From IMG/VR virus record IMGVR_UViG_3300023179_000225, positions 1 to 40,700 of that record: a stretch of DNA of 40,700 nucleotides; one strand, 5' to 3'. The notes under the pieces are model-generated. The model was not told the DNA's origin, ran no database searches, and saw only the letters and a program-made list of their open reading frames with translations. The position numbers and the translations under genes are program-made. This document shows, piece after piece, positions 1-7,201 of the stretch (positions within the stretch are counted from its first letter, which is position 1; each line of letters starts with the position of its first letter). Source of the stretch: a virus.

Positions 1-20
1 CGGCAACTGAGCGCAAGTAG

Positions 21-49
21 TTGACAGGGGCTTAGACCCCTGTTATAAT
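21..49 (+). promoter_or_regulatory. sigma70 promoter with inverted repeat in its spacer
   Basis: The -35 box TTGACA (21-26) and -10 box TATAAT (44-49) both match the sigma70 consensus and are 17 nt apart. The spacer holds an inverted repeat, ACAGGGG (24-30) and CCCCTGT (37-43), around a 6-nt loop. The promoter faces the VWA/HEXXH gene at 71, whose ribosome site AAGGAG lies just upstream of the ATG. The dyad could be an operator for a dimeric regulator. It could instead be a stem ending an upstream transcript, although only a short A/T tract follows it. Confidence 0.75.
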
Positions 50-70
50 ATTGACTGTACAAAGGAGAAT

Positions 71-1261
71 ATGATGCAACATAGTTTAGATCCCATTATT
101 GACAAGATTATTATTGCCCGTGTAGGGTTGTTACTACGCCATCCGTTTTTTGGCAATATGGCCACTCGTCTTAAGATCATAGATGCTACTGATTGGTGTG
201 CTACTGCGGCCACTGATGGTCGTGCTCTATATTACAATCGAGACTTTTTTAACGAACTCACTACTAAAAATGTAGAGTTTGTAGTTGCTCACGAAATTCT
301 CCATAATGTATTTGATCATATGGGTCGTAATGAAGGACGTAATCGTAAGGTCTTTAATATTGCCGCAGACTATTGCGTAAATGGTCAGTTGATACGTGAC
401 CGTATTGGCGAACAACCTCCTAAGATTCCTATTTTCCACGATGCTGGTCATTATGGTAAAAGCGCCGAGCAGATCTATGATGAACTAATGGAAAAATATG
501 ATGAGGAGGAACTGGAAGCATTAGGTAAACTACTCGACGAACACATTGATTGGAATAAGGATAGTGATGGTAAAGGTAGTAGTCGTCCTAAGTATTCTAA
601 GGAAGAATTGAAACAAATCCGTGACGAGGTGCGTGAAGCTGCTATTCAGGCGGCAAATGCGGCGGGTGCGGGTAATACTCCGGCTAGCGTGGCTCGTTTA
701 ATCAAAGACTTAACTGAGCCCAAGATCAACTGGCGTCAAATGCTACGTCAGCAGATCCAAAGTTTGATTAAGAATGACTACAGTTTTCAGCGTCCTAATC
801 GTAAGGGTTGGCATATGGGTGCTGTACTTCCTGGTCTTAAGAACGATGAGACTATTGATGTTGCCATCTGTATTGACACTAGCGGTAGTATTACTGACAG
901 TATGGTCAAGGACTTCCTCAGCGAGGTCAAGGGTATTATGGAAGAATACAAAGACTTCAAGATCAAAGTATGGAGTTTTGATACCCAAGTATACAATGAG
1001 CAGGACTATGACGGATACAATGACGACATTATGAGTTATGAACCCAAAGGTGGCGGTGGTACTGACTTTGAAGCCAACTGGAGTTATATGAAAGAGAACG
1101 ATATTAATCCTAAGAAATTGATCATGTTCACTGACGGATATCCTTTTGGTAGTTGGGGTGACGAGTTATACTGTGACACCTTGTTTATTATACACGGTAG
1201 TACCAGTATTGTTCCTCCGTTTGGTAGTCATGCTTACTATGAGGAAGAGGCTGCATCATAA
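71..1261 (+). CDS. VWA-like domain protein with HEXXH metallopeptidase motif
   Basis: 396 aa. The N-terminal half carries HEILH (residues 74-78), the zinc-metallopeptidase HEXXH signature. The C-terminal half looks like a von Willebrand A fold with a MIDAS site: DTSGS at 269-273, T331 in a GGGGTDF stretch, and D355 in FTDGYP. This two-part layout is that of the putative metallopeptidase/VWA-like family (DUF2201 type) found in bacteria and T4-like phages, often beside AAA+ ATPases. Its substrate is not known. AAGGAG precedes the tandem ATGATG start, and a strong sigma70 promoter lies directly upstream, so it is probably transcribed early by host polymerase. The stop overlaps the next start (TAATG). 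The family call is firm; the role is unknown. Confidence 0.8.
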   Translation: MMQHSLDPIIDKIIIARVGLLLRHPFFGNMATRLKIIDATDWCATAATDGRALYYNRDFFNELTTKNVEFVVAHEILHNVFDHMGRNEGRNRKVFNIAADYCVNGQLIRDRIGEQPPKIPIFHDAGHYGKSAEQIYDELMEKYDEEELEALGKLLDEHIDWNKDSDGKGSSRPKYSKEELKQIRDEVREAAIQAANAAGAGNTPASVARLIKDLTEPKINWRQMLRQQIQSLIKNDYSFQRPNRKGWHMGAVLPGLKNDETIDVAICIDTSGSITDSMVKDFLSEVKGIMEEYKDFKIKVWSFDTQVYNEQDYDGYNDDIMSYEPKGGGGTDFEANWSYMKENDINPKKLIMFTDGYPFGSWGDELYCDTLFIIHGSTSIVPPFGSHAYYEEEAAS

Positions 1262-1539
1262 TGGCTCTAAAGCATGGTAAGCCGAACGCATTAAATTTGT
1301 TGGATCTTAGGCGGGTGCGATTTTCGGCCCGCCACTTTCATTATACCATATTAACACGTTTCAATCCTAATAAAAATATCAGCGTTGATTATTGGATTTA
1401 CCATAATTTAAATGGCAGGTATTATATCGGCCAAAGTATTATATTAGATAATACAAACACACTGTCTTATGTTACCAAAATTGGTTTTGAAGAGGAAAAA
1501 GAATTAAGTTTTTTCTTACTTGCGTGTCCAGAATTGTAG
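1261..1539 (+). CDS. hypothetical protein (92 aa)
   Basis: The start codon overlaps the stop of the upstream VWA gene by one base, so it is probably translationally coupled to it. The N-terminus is basic (several Arg, Lys and His). The middle holds a W-x5-N-x-GRYYIG segment and the C-terminus a FEEEKELSFFLL segment. This arrangement resembles small proteins of unknown function in T4-like phages of aquatic bacteria. No signal peptide or membrane helix is visible. The YYIG string recalls GIY-YIG nucleases, but no GIY strand lies the right distance upstream and no catalytic residues follow. Function unknown. Confidence 0.6.
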   Translation: MALKHGKPNALNLLDLRRVRFSARHFHYTILTRFNPNKNISVDYWIYHNLNGRYYIGQSIILDNTNTLSYVTKIGFEEEKELSFFLLACPEL

Positions 1540-1590
1540 TAATTTATCTAAATGAAAGATATATATGTATGTTAAGTTTAAGGAGAAATT

Positions 1591-1824
1591 ATGATTCAAA
1601 CTAAATCAATTCCAGAAAAAAATCCTACACCTGTTCAACAAGAACAAACTTCCCAAGAAGATTTAAATATTAATGATCTTAATGCTCTACGTCAAATTAT
1701 AGAAATAACCAATAGTAGAGGTTCCTTCAAAGCAATGGAAATGGAGGCAGTAGGTCGTGTATATAATAAATTGGCTAAATTTCTAGACCAAGCATCATCA
1801 AATAAGGGTCAAGAAAATGACTGA
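1591..1824 (+). CDS. hypothetical protein (77 aa)
   Basis: A strong ribosome site, AAGGAG, sits 6-7 nt before the ATG. The first 25 residues are Gln/Pro/Thr-rich and probably disordered. The rest (about 27-70) looks helical, with a conserved-looking stretch around NALRQIIEITNSRGSF followed by EMEAVGRVYNKL. It opens a four-gene block ending with thyX in which each start overlaps the previous stop, which indicates one translationally coupled unit. No function recognised. Confidence 0.65.
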   Translation: MIQTKSIPEKNPTPVQQEQTSQEDLNINDLNALRQIIEITNSRGSFKAMEMEAVGRVYNKLAKFLDQASSNKGQEND

Positions 1825-2416
1825 TCTTAAACATGTAGGAAGATTCGTAGCTAATGGACGTAAATGTCTCGTAGCATATAGAACTCTTCCAGGAGACTCA
1901 AGCCATTGCTTAGTTATTCCAACCGAAGTATTAGAAGATAGTTACCATGATGCTTTAATCAATCTAGTAGAATCCAATGCTGCTCAAAATTCAAACGAAT
2001 TCGCAGAAATATTAGCTAGGAGCAGTTTCCCAGATGGTAGTATTATGTTAGCAAGTTTACATACTCAAGGAAAACTAAGGAAAGTTCCAACCGATGAAAT
2101 TGAAATGATTCCAAATTTTCAAACTAGAATCAAATTAGACGAACTAAATTATATGATAGCACAGCAATTAGGTGTCTCAGTAAATGATTTGGCACTGACT
2201 GATCCTAAAAAAATTCGTAGTGAGCAAGAAATCAATGATATCAGAGAAATTGCTACAGTAAATGAAGTTCCACCTACTAAAGCAGAATTTGATGACAATC
2301 TTCCAAAAGAAGAAAGGGCAACTAAATTAAGAGGTCAAGCAGATAAACTTAGTAAAGAGGCAGCAAGATTACGTAGACTAGCAGAAGAGCTTGTTCCAAT
2401 TAAAAAAAGTAAATGA
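1817..2416 (+). CDS. hypothetical protein (199 aa) with helical C-terminus
   Basis: The ATG overlaps the end of the preceding gene by 8 nt. Residues 1-120 look globular and include short beta-like stretches near the start (GRFVANGRKCLVAY) and a PDGSIMLASL segment. The last 45 residues are charged and probably helical or coiled-coil (repeated K-L-x2-E-A-x-R-L spacing). I do not recognise a domain. Its placement in a coupled block with thyX says it is co-expressed with nucleotide metabolism, not that it shares the function. Confidence 0.65.
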   Translation: MTDLKHVGRFVANGRKCLVAYRTLPGDSSHCLVIPTEVLEDSYHDALINLVESNAAQNSNEFAEILARSSFPDGSIMLASLHTQGKLRKVPTDEIEMIPNFQTRIKLDELNYMIAQQLGVSVNDLALTDPKKIRSEQEINDIREIATVNEVPPTKAEFDDNLPKEERATKLRGQADKLSKEAARLRRLAEELVPIKKSK

Positions 2417-2730
2417 CTCTAAAAAAAAAATTAAACAAATCGGCCATTGATAGTTGGCCAGAAGTTTTTAAAGAAGTTGAATTGAATGTTGTACCTATCC
2501 AATATCTTTCTAATGTAAATGTTCTATTTAAAGACAATAAAATTTGGAATATAAAAATAGGTAATCAATTAAAAGATGAAAATTGGCAAACTATAGAAAA
2601 AAATATAAATGAATTAATTTCAAATTATGAATCCTCTATAAAAAGCATAGATTTTCAACTTGATACTGATAAAATAAAAATTGATGTAATTAAACATACG
2701 AATAACTTTTTAAAAAGAAAGCTCAAATGA
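2413..2730 (+). CDS. hypothetical protein (105 aa)
   Basis: Start and stop overlap both neighbours through ATGA junctions, the usual sign of coupled translation. The protein is Lys/Asn/Ile-rich and mostly helical in appearance, with no Cys or His cluster and no membrane segment. Nothing in it identifies a family. It is accepted as a gene because it fills the coupled block exactly between its neighbours. Confidence 0.55.
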   Translation: MTLKKKLNKSAIDSWPEVFKEVELNVVPIQYLSNVNVLFKDNKIWNIKIGNQLKDENWQTIEKNINELISNYESSIKSIDFQLDTDKIKIDVIKHTNNFLKRKLK

Positions 2731-3407
2731 ATGTTAGACTTGTATCCTACAGCCAACCCACTGAGGAATTTAGACACAGCGGTATCGAGGATGCGCAGGA
2801 CCTCATTGCTTTCTGCGCCCGCGTCAGCAATCCCAGCAATCAGTTCAATACAGAAACAAGCGAAAAACTTATACGATACTTGGTACGAAACAAACACTGG
2901 AGTCCCCTCGAAATGGTCAGTGCCTGTCTCGAAATCACAACCACAAGAGACATTGCCAGACAAATCCTCAGACACAGAAGTTTTAGTTTCCAAGAGTTCT
3001 CCCAGCGATACGCTGACCCTACTAAGGATCTCTCGTTCGTACTTAGAGAGGCCCGCTTGCAAGACACCACTAACAGACAAAACAGCATTGAACTTGGAGA
3101 AAGTATTGAGGACTCAGTGCTTAGAGAAGAGTGGATTCGACAACAGGAAGAAGTCTTACAAGCAGCAAGAAGAGCCTACACTTGGGCTATCAATAAGGGC
3201 ATAGCAAAAGAACAGGCCCGTGCTGTATTACCAGAAGGTTTGATGGAAAGTCGTTTATATATGAACGGTTCTTTAAGATCATGGATACACTATTGTGAAT
3301 TAAGATCTGCACACGGAACACAAAAAGAACACATAGAAATAGCCAAAGCAATTGCTAAAGTTATCTCAGTGGGTTTCCCAATGATGAATGAGTTTTGTAA
3401 TGATTAG
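2727..3407 (+). CDS. thyX: flavin-dependent thymidylate synthase ThyX
   Basis: 226 aa, within the usual ThyX size. Residues 82-95 read RHRSFSFQEFSQRY and contain the diagnostic ThyX motif RHRx7S (R82-H-R ... S92). The segment W58-S-P-LE is also typical of ThyX. The enzyme makes dTMP from dUMP using methylenetetrahydrofolate, NADPH and FAD, so it supplies thymidine for phage DNA synthesis. It is last in a coupled block (ATGA overlap with the preceding gene). A convergent operon begins about 140 bp downstream. Base composition is slightly less A/T-biased in its first half than in the preceding small genes, which may reflect separate acquisition. Confidence 0.95.
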   Translation: MNVRLVSYSQPTEEFRHSGIEDAQDLIAFCARVSNPSNQFNTETSEKLIRYLVRNKHWSPLEMVSACLEITTTRDIARQILRHRSFSFQEFSQRYADPTKDLSFVLREARLQDTTNRQNSIELGESIEDSVLREEWIRQQEEVLQAARRAYTWAINKGIAKEQARAVLPEGLMESRLYMNGSLRSWIHYCELRSAHGTQKEHIEIAKAIAKVISVGFPMMNEFCND

Positions 3408-3510
3408 ATATATTATTAATGGCAACCTCATTATGGCAGATTACACAACAGCATTTTAAATAAATTCGATTTTGTGATTTTAATCTAATTTTTTCTTTAG
3501 TTTAGCAGGT

Positions 3511-3540
3511 GCCAAAGTTATAACCAATATATCCTTTGGC
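3511..3540. terminator. possible bidirectional hairpin between convergent genes
   Basis: GCCAAAG (3511-3517) and CTTTGGC (3534-3540) form a 7-bp dyad with a 16-nt loop in the 141-bp gap between thyX (+) and the nucleotidyltransferase-cupin gene (-). The long loop and lack of a clear T-run on either side make it a weak terminator candidate. The rest of the gap is A/T-rich with no credible gene. Confidence 0.3.
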
Positions 3541-3548
3541 TAACACGA

Positions 3549-4322
3549 TTACTCAATGACTTTACGTTCGATATCATCTTCAATACAGTTTCTACCGTAT
3601 TGAATTTCTACTAATTTAATTGGTAAATCGCTATTGTTTACTAATTGATGCCATTCTTCGTAGTCTATAAAAGCATGATCCCCTTTAGAGTAATTACCCT
3701 TAATAACTAAATTATTATCTTTATCTAGAGTATTGATATACCCTTCACCTTCCATAAAATACCAAAACTCTTTTCTATGAAAATGACGTTGTAAACTTAG
3801 TTTACTATGTGGATTACATACTAATTCTTTTACTTTGGTTTCAGATCCATTTTCATAAACAACCTTATAGTGTCCCCAAGTCTTATCTGTTTTTGGGGCA
3901 GCCCAATTATCTAAAATCCAACTACTAGAATTTCTTTTATTTTCTCCTCCTACCCCAAAAACAAATGATAAATCTGGATAATTCAAACGCATTTCAGGTA
4001 TATTTTCTTTAGTCCTGTCTCCGCCATTAGCAAATACTATTTCATATCCTGGCAACATTTGTCTTACCTGAGTTATGGCATCACAACTACTGTTATCATC
4101 ATCATTATATTCGACAACATAGTATACATCTTTAATATTACGAACAATTTCAGCTCTTTCACTATAGGGCATAAAAGGTCTGCCCTTTTTACGTATCAAC
4201 CAAGCATCGCTATTAACTCCCACTACAAGCCTATCACCTAACTTTGCTGCTTCTTTAAAATAAGCAATATGACCTGAATGTAGTGGATCAAACCCACCTG
4301 TTATTAATACTATTTTATTCAT
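3549..4322 (-). CDS. cytidylyltransferase-like nucleotidyltransferase fused to a cupin
   Basis: 257 aa in two domains. Residues 1-140 are a nucleotidyltransferase of the RfaE/GCT type: GGFDPLHSGH at 9-18 contains the HxGH nucleotide-binding motif (15-18), followed by R60 after SERAEIV and NGGDR at 99-103. Residues 150-250 look like a cupin of the mannose-6-phosphate isomerase C-terminal type, with possible metal ligands H180, H182, E185 and H225. The N-terminal domain should join a sugar- or polyol-phosphate to a nucleotide; the cupin may isomerise or bind the sugar. This suggests a sugar-nucleotide precursor for glycan modification, possibly feeding the glycosyltransferases at 25-27.8 kb (inference). 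The start overlaps the end of the uvsY-like gene by an ATGA junction. Confidence 0.8.
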   Translation of the reverse strand: MNKIVLITGGFDPLHSGHIAYFKEAAKLGDRLVVGVNSDAWLIRKKGRPFMPYSERAEIVRNIKDVYYVVEYNDDDNSSCDAITQVRQMLPGYEIVFANGGDRTKENIPEMRLNYPDLSFVFGVGGENKRNSSSWILDNWAAPKTDKTWGHYKVVYENGSETKVKELVCNPHSKLSLQRHFHRKEFWYFMEGEGYINTLDKDNNLVIKGNYSKGDHAFIDYEEWHQLVNNSDLPIKLVEIQYGRNCIEDDIERKVIE

Positions 4323-4771
4323 AATGAAGCATCCTCCATGCCTGCTATTCTAAGTTTGATTATATTGGTTATTTGCCATTGTTTAATATCTAAAGCTTTT
4401 ACAATACCTAACCATTTATTACGTAATAATGCGAATTCATTTATTAAATTTTCTAATTCTACAACATCTGTTTCACCCTCAACATATCTTTCACAATCTC
4501 TACTACTAAGAGCACGTTGATAGTTTTCTAAATATTTCTTAAAATAAAAACTTTTTGTTCTTCTCAACTCGATATGTAAGTGCTCTAATATAGCTTCTAT
4601 TTCTTGAAGCTGATTAAATCTATGCTCGACTATTCCAGGCATATTGGCACTAGCTTTTTCAATATTGCCAGCAATTTTTGTATCTTGTTTTGCTAGATTT
4701 AACTCATTAGTATAGTAATCTATAGCATCAGGTAATAATGTTATGTCTTTAGATAATTTCGAATACCACAT
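4319..4771 (-). CDS. uvsY: UvsY-like recombination mediator
   Basis: 150 aa, close to T4 UvsY (137 aa). The pattern matches the UvsY core: K-x-FYFKKYL (74-81), RY at 95-96, an L-x2-L-I...LL segment, then RNKWLGIVKALDIKQWQITNI (118-138), corresponding to T4's W-G-I-L-L-D...G-A-L-D...I region, and an R/K-rich, helical ending. UvsY loads UvsX onto gp32-coated ssDNA. The context supports the call: uvsX and gp32 lie just upstream in the same operon. Identity is inferred from this pattern and position, since UvsY is a poorly conserved family. Confidence 0.65.
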   Translation of the reverse strand: MWYSKLSKDITLLPDAIDYYTNELNLAKQDTKIAGNIEKASANMPGIVEHRFNQLQEIEAILEHLHIELRRTKSFYFKKYLENYQRALSSRDCERYVEGETDVVELENLINEFALLRNKWLGIVKALDIKQWQITNIIKLRIAGMEDASL

Positions 4772-4773
4772 GA

Positions 4774-5013
4774 TTAATATTCATCGTCTTCATAATCACC
4801 CTCATCATATTCTTCTTCTACATCGTTTTCTAAATAGTATTCAATAGCAGTATCCAAATCTGGATCTACTCCTAAAGCACCTTGTAGTACTTTGTCCTTA
4901 ATTCCAAAATCAGCTAACAGGTCAACAAACTGTTCTGCTGCTGTGGAAATATCTTCTTTACTCAAAAAATCTTTAAATAAGGTCCAAACTTCGCTTATTT
5001 GTGTGTCATTCAT
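4774..5013 (-). CDS. small acidic protein (79 aa), unknown function
   Basis: A helical N-terminal 55 residues is followed by a strongly acidic tail (EEEYDEGDYEDDEY-like, about 14 of the last 20 residues Asp or Glu). It lies between the displaced uvsX 3' end and uvsY. If the frameshift in the remnant is corrected, the old uvsX reading frame ends in an ATGAATGA overlap with this gene's start. It was therefore probably translationally coupled to uvsX before the insertion at 5.2-6.2 kb. Acidic tails occur in ssDNA-binding partners and DNA mimics, but no function can be assigned. Confidence 0.6.
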   Translation of the reverse strand: MNDTQISEVWTLFKDFLSKEDISTAAEQFVDLLADFGIKDKVLQGALGVDPDLDTAIEYYLENDVEEEYDEGDYEDDEY

Positions 5014-5096
5014 TTTCTACAGTTTCCTCTAAAATGGTTTCCTCTTTAGGTTTGATATTTGGAAAATCTTCGATTATCATATCTAATTTATCATTT

Positions 5097-5112
5097 TTCC
5101 ATTCTTCCATTC
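5097..5112. repeat. 8-bp tandem duplication causing a frameshift
   Basis: TTCCATTC occurs twice in direct tandem here. The homologous place in intact uvsX (6164-6171) has one copy. Removing one copy restores a 30-residue tail ending precisely at the next gene's start. Confidence 0.8.
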
Positions 5113-5160
5113 TTTTCTGTAAAATAAGTGTTCTTTACCCTGACTGTCAACAAATTTAAG

Positions 5161-5242
5161 TCTATTACCCTGTTGTGTTAACAATCCTTTGCCCTCAAAC
5201 AAATCCACTAATCTACTATAAGGATCCATGCCTGTTTCATAA
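5161..5242. repeat. 82-bp direct repeat, copy A (uvsX 3' segment)
   Basis: This copy matches 6220-6301 at 81 of 82 positions; the only mismatch is T at 5213 against C at 6272. It encodes the UvsX segment Y278-R304. The repeats are 1,059 bp apart and bound the segment carrying the FkbM methyltransferase and the GIY-YIG stub. Confidence 0.9.
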
Positions 5243-5313
5243 TAAGCAATAAAGGCCGAAATATTTCCTAGATCTTGTACAACTTGATTGTACCGCATTA
5301 TTTAGCATAAGTT

Positions 5314-5925
5314 TTAAGTTCTAATATAAAGTGCATCACCCCAGATGCCTCCCGGCCAAACAGTTTCAACTCTTTTCATATTATATTCGGTTAGAAAATT
5401 ATCTAAATCTTCTACAAAAGCGTTACCTTCGTAGACTTCAGCACGATTGACTTCTGCATAAACATAGTCAACATACTCTAAAGTTTTTCTAGCTCCTTTA
5501 AGGACTTCTAGTTCATACCCTTGGACATCCATAGCTAGAAAATTATACCCGGTATAATTAAAATTGTCAAGTAGGTCAACCTTGACTTCCTCTAATCCCA
5601 AGAATTGAACATCAGAATGACAAACTAAATGATCTTTAGGTTTTAACAATGAACTACTTTGTTTTTGATTACTGCTAACATACATATTAGCGATATTTTC
5701 TGCTGAACCTAGTGCTAGTTGATGCGTAATAATATTAGCGTTAATATGTTCAACATTACGACAAAGAATTTCATATGACTCGCGCAATGGCTCAAATAAC
5801 ACTAACTCTATTATCCCATGGCTAACATATTCGTTAACTTCTTGTCCGTAATGAGCACCTACATGAATAATTCCTGTAATATTCATTGTGTACTTTTCTA
5901 GCATTTCTTTAAAACTAATTAACAT
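5314..5925 (-). CDS. FkbM-family SAM-dependent methyltransferase
   Basis: 203 aa. The N-terminal SAM-binding loop is VGAHYGQEVNEY (about 22-33), followed by ELVLFEP (an acidic residue ends the second strand), then FLAMDVQGYELEVLKGA, the FkbM hallmark D-x-Q-G-x-E-x2-V-L-x-G. FkbM proteins methylate sugar hydroxyls or similar small-molecule and glycan acceptors. The ribosome site AGGGG lies 7-8 nt before the ATG. The gene sits alone between the two 82-bp uvsX repeats, just after a GIY-YIG stub, so it looks like cargo inserted at the uvsX 3' end. A second FkbM-type domain occurs at 25.8 kb. The family is clear, the acceptor unknown. Confidence 0.88.
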   Translation of the reverse strand: MLISFKEMLEKYTMNITGIIHVGAHYGQEVNEYVSHGIIELVLFEPLRESYEILCRNVEHINANIITHQLALGSAENIANMYVSSNQKQSSSLLKPKDHLVCHSDVQFLGLEEVKVDLLDNFNYTGYNFLAMDVQGYELEVLKGARKTLEYVDYVYAEVNRAEVYEGNAFVEDLDNFLTEYNMKRVETVWPGGIWGDALYIRT

Positions 5926-5936
5926 TTAAATACCCC

Positions 5937-6074
5937 TTATTCGTTATAGTCTTCGTCGTACTTATCTTCGGCATCGCCGGCATGGCTTATTATTTTATGT
6001 TGGCCTATATAGTACCTACCATCAGGTAGTATAGTTTTATATATAAAACCATATGGTCGAGCGATATTAGACAT
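5937..6074 (-). pseudogene. GIY-YIG endonuclease N-terminal stub (45 codons)
   Basis: The ATG (6072-6074) overlaps the uvsX stop by 8 nt and the frame ends in TAA at 5937-5939. Residues 9-25 read GFIYKTILPDGRYYIGQ, matching the two strands that define GIY-YIG nucleases (G-x-IY, then about 8 residues, then YIG). The frame then runs into a short acidic tail and stops, so the catalytic Arg, Glu and later helices are missing and it cannot be an active nuclease of the usual kind. It is most simply the 5' end of a free-standing homing endonuclease that has lost the rest. It could still be expressed as a mini-protein, being coupled to uvsX. Confidence 0.6.
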
Positions 6075-7131
6075 CGGACTCCTCAATGATTGGTTCTTCA
6101 ACAACTGGAACTTTTTTATGAAACTCAGACATTACTAAATCCATTATCCCATTGATATTTTTGTTCCATTCTTTTCGAAAATATTTATGTGTGTTATTAC
6201 TCAAATCAACATAAACATATCTATTACCCTGTTGTGTTAACAATCCTTTGCCCTCAAACAAATCCACTAATCCACTATAAGGATCCATGCCTGTTTCATA
6301 AGGAATCTTGATTTGAATATTTTCAAAGGGCTTAGCATACCTAGTCTTCATAATCTTACAGGCACTACGAATACCCTTGACTTCACTTACCTTATTGCCA
6401 TCTTCATCTTCTTTGAGTTTAAGTTTCTTCATAGCAACTACAATACTTGACGCATAGATAAAACCTTGACCACCACTGATCTTGTCATCTGGATCAAACA
6501 TATCCTGACTGGCATAGGTATGATTAGTAGCAACTAATCCTACGTTATGACTACCAAACATATTAACACAGTTACGAACCAAACTGGTCAATGCCTTGGG
6601 TTTACGACCCATATCACCCTTCATATTACCTGCTTCAAACTGATCTACATCAGTGGGAGTAAGTAACATACCCAAACTATCAATAACAAATAATACTTTA
6701 GGCTTATTATCTTCTGGCATAGCCTTATATTCTTTCATAAACTCACTGATAGTTTTAGCAACATCATCAATCATTGCCATATTCAGTTTGAGTAATTTAC
6801 TTTCGTCTGTGTCTACACCTAATGCTTCAAGCCATGCTTTATCTAGAGCATTTTCACTGTCAACTAGTACAACAAAAATACCTTGCTCTTGAGCATTCTT
6901 AATCAAGTTACCACTACAAATATAACTTTTACCAGCACCACTTTCACCAGCAAATACAGTAACTTTGCCTAATGGTACGCCTTTCTTAAAATCACTGCTA
7001 ATCAAATAGTTTAGAGCATAGTTACCAGTGCTGATCCAATCTGTAGGATCATTAAACCCTACTCCAAGACCATCAATACTTTTTGTCAAAGTTTTTCGAA
7101 ACTTACTTAAATCAAATGCCTTTGTAGCCAT
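6067..7131 (-). CDS. uvsX: UvsX/RecA-type recombinase
   Basis: 354 aa, near T4 UvsX (391). The Walker A motif GESGAGKS is at 62-69 and the Walker B strand LFVID at 147-151. NHTYASQD (203-210) and the ISGGQG loop (219-224) fit the DNA-binding loop region, and the acidic C-terminal tail is typical. It forms filaments on ssDNA and exchanges strands in recombination-dependent replication and repair, with UvsY and gp32, both encoded nearby. The ribosome site AGGAT lies before the ATG. From residue 305 on, the C-terminus differs from that in the displaced copy at 5.0-5.2 kb, so this gene appears to have had its 3' end replaced during an insertion while remaining intact. Confidence 0.95.
   Translation of the reverse strand: MATKAFDLSKFRKTLTKSIDGLGVGFNDPTDWISTGNYALNYLISSDFKKGVPLGKVTVFAGESGAGKSYICSGNLIKNAQEQGIFVVLVDSENALDKAWLEALGVDTDESKLLKLNMAMIDDVAKTISEFMKEYKAMPEDNKPKVLFVIDSLGMLLTPTDVDQFEAGNMKGDMGRKPKALTSLVRNCVNMFGSHNVGLVATNHTYASQDMFDPDDKISGGQGFIYASSIVVAMKKLKLKEDEDGNKVSEVKGIRSACKIMKTRYAKPFENIQIKIPYETGMDPYSGLVDLFEGKGLLTQQGNRYVYVDLSNNTHKYFRKEWNKNINGIMDLVMSEFHKKVPVVEEPIIEESDV
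6220..6301. repeat. 82-bp direct repeat, copy B (inside uvsX)
   Basis: Partner of 5161-5242, with one mismatch. Similarity falls off abruptly at both ends at the DNA level, although the protein still aligns weakly on the 3' side. A sharp boundary of this kind fits a recombination event within a conserved patch of uvsX. Confidence 0.9.
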
Positions 7132-7157
7132 ATTATTATCCTATAATGAAAAGAGCA

Positions 7158-7184
7158 CGAACTAAGAACTTTGTTCTCAGTTCG
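7158..7184 (-). terminator. hairpin between gp32 and uvsX, attenuator or terminator
   Basis: The 12-nt arms CGAACTAAGAAC (7158-7169) and GTTCTCAGTTCG (7173-7184) pair with one mismatch (a G-U-type position in one strand) around a TTT loop. In the direction of transcription (leftward) the stem is followed after a few bases by CTTTTC, so it could reduce read-through from gp32 to uvsX, or protect the gp32 mRNA 3' end. Confidence 0.55.
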
Positions 7185-7201
7185 AGCCATATTATTAATT
7201 A

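Larger units (their letters stand above)
5007..5298 (-). pseudogene. displaced, frameshifted 3' remnant of uvsX
   Basis: The open frame (5083-5298, 71 codons from ATG at 5298) contains 27 residues nearly identical to UvsX 278-304 (YETGMDPYS to TQQGNR; one change, Gly to Arg), followed by a homologous YRKEW segment. It ends at TAG because TTCCATTC is tandemly duplicated at 5097-5112. With one copy removed, the frame continues as an acidic RecA-like tail to TGA at 5007-5009, overlapping the next gene's start. No Walker motifs are present, so it cannot act as a recombinase. The first 19 residues (MRYNQVVQ...) match nothing in uvsX. It is best read as the old uvsX C-terminus, separated from the gene body by an insertion. 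Confidence 0.75.

Noticed and set aside
1261-1539. GIY-YIG nuclease at the 92-aa gene (GRYYIGQ)
   Set aside because: No GIY strand precedes it at the right distance and no catalytic Arg or Glu pattern follows. The remainder looks like a small unknown T4-like family.
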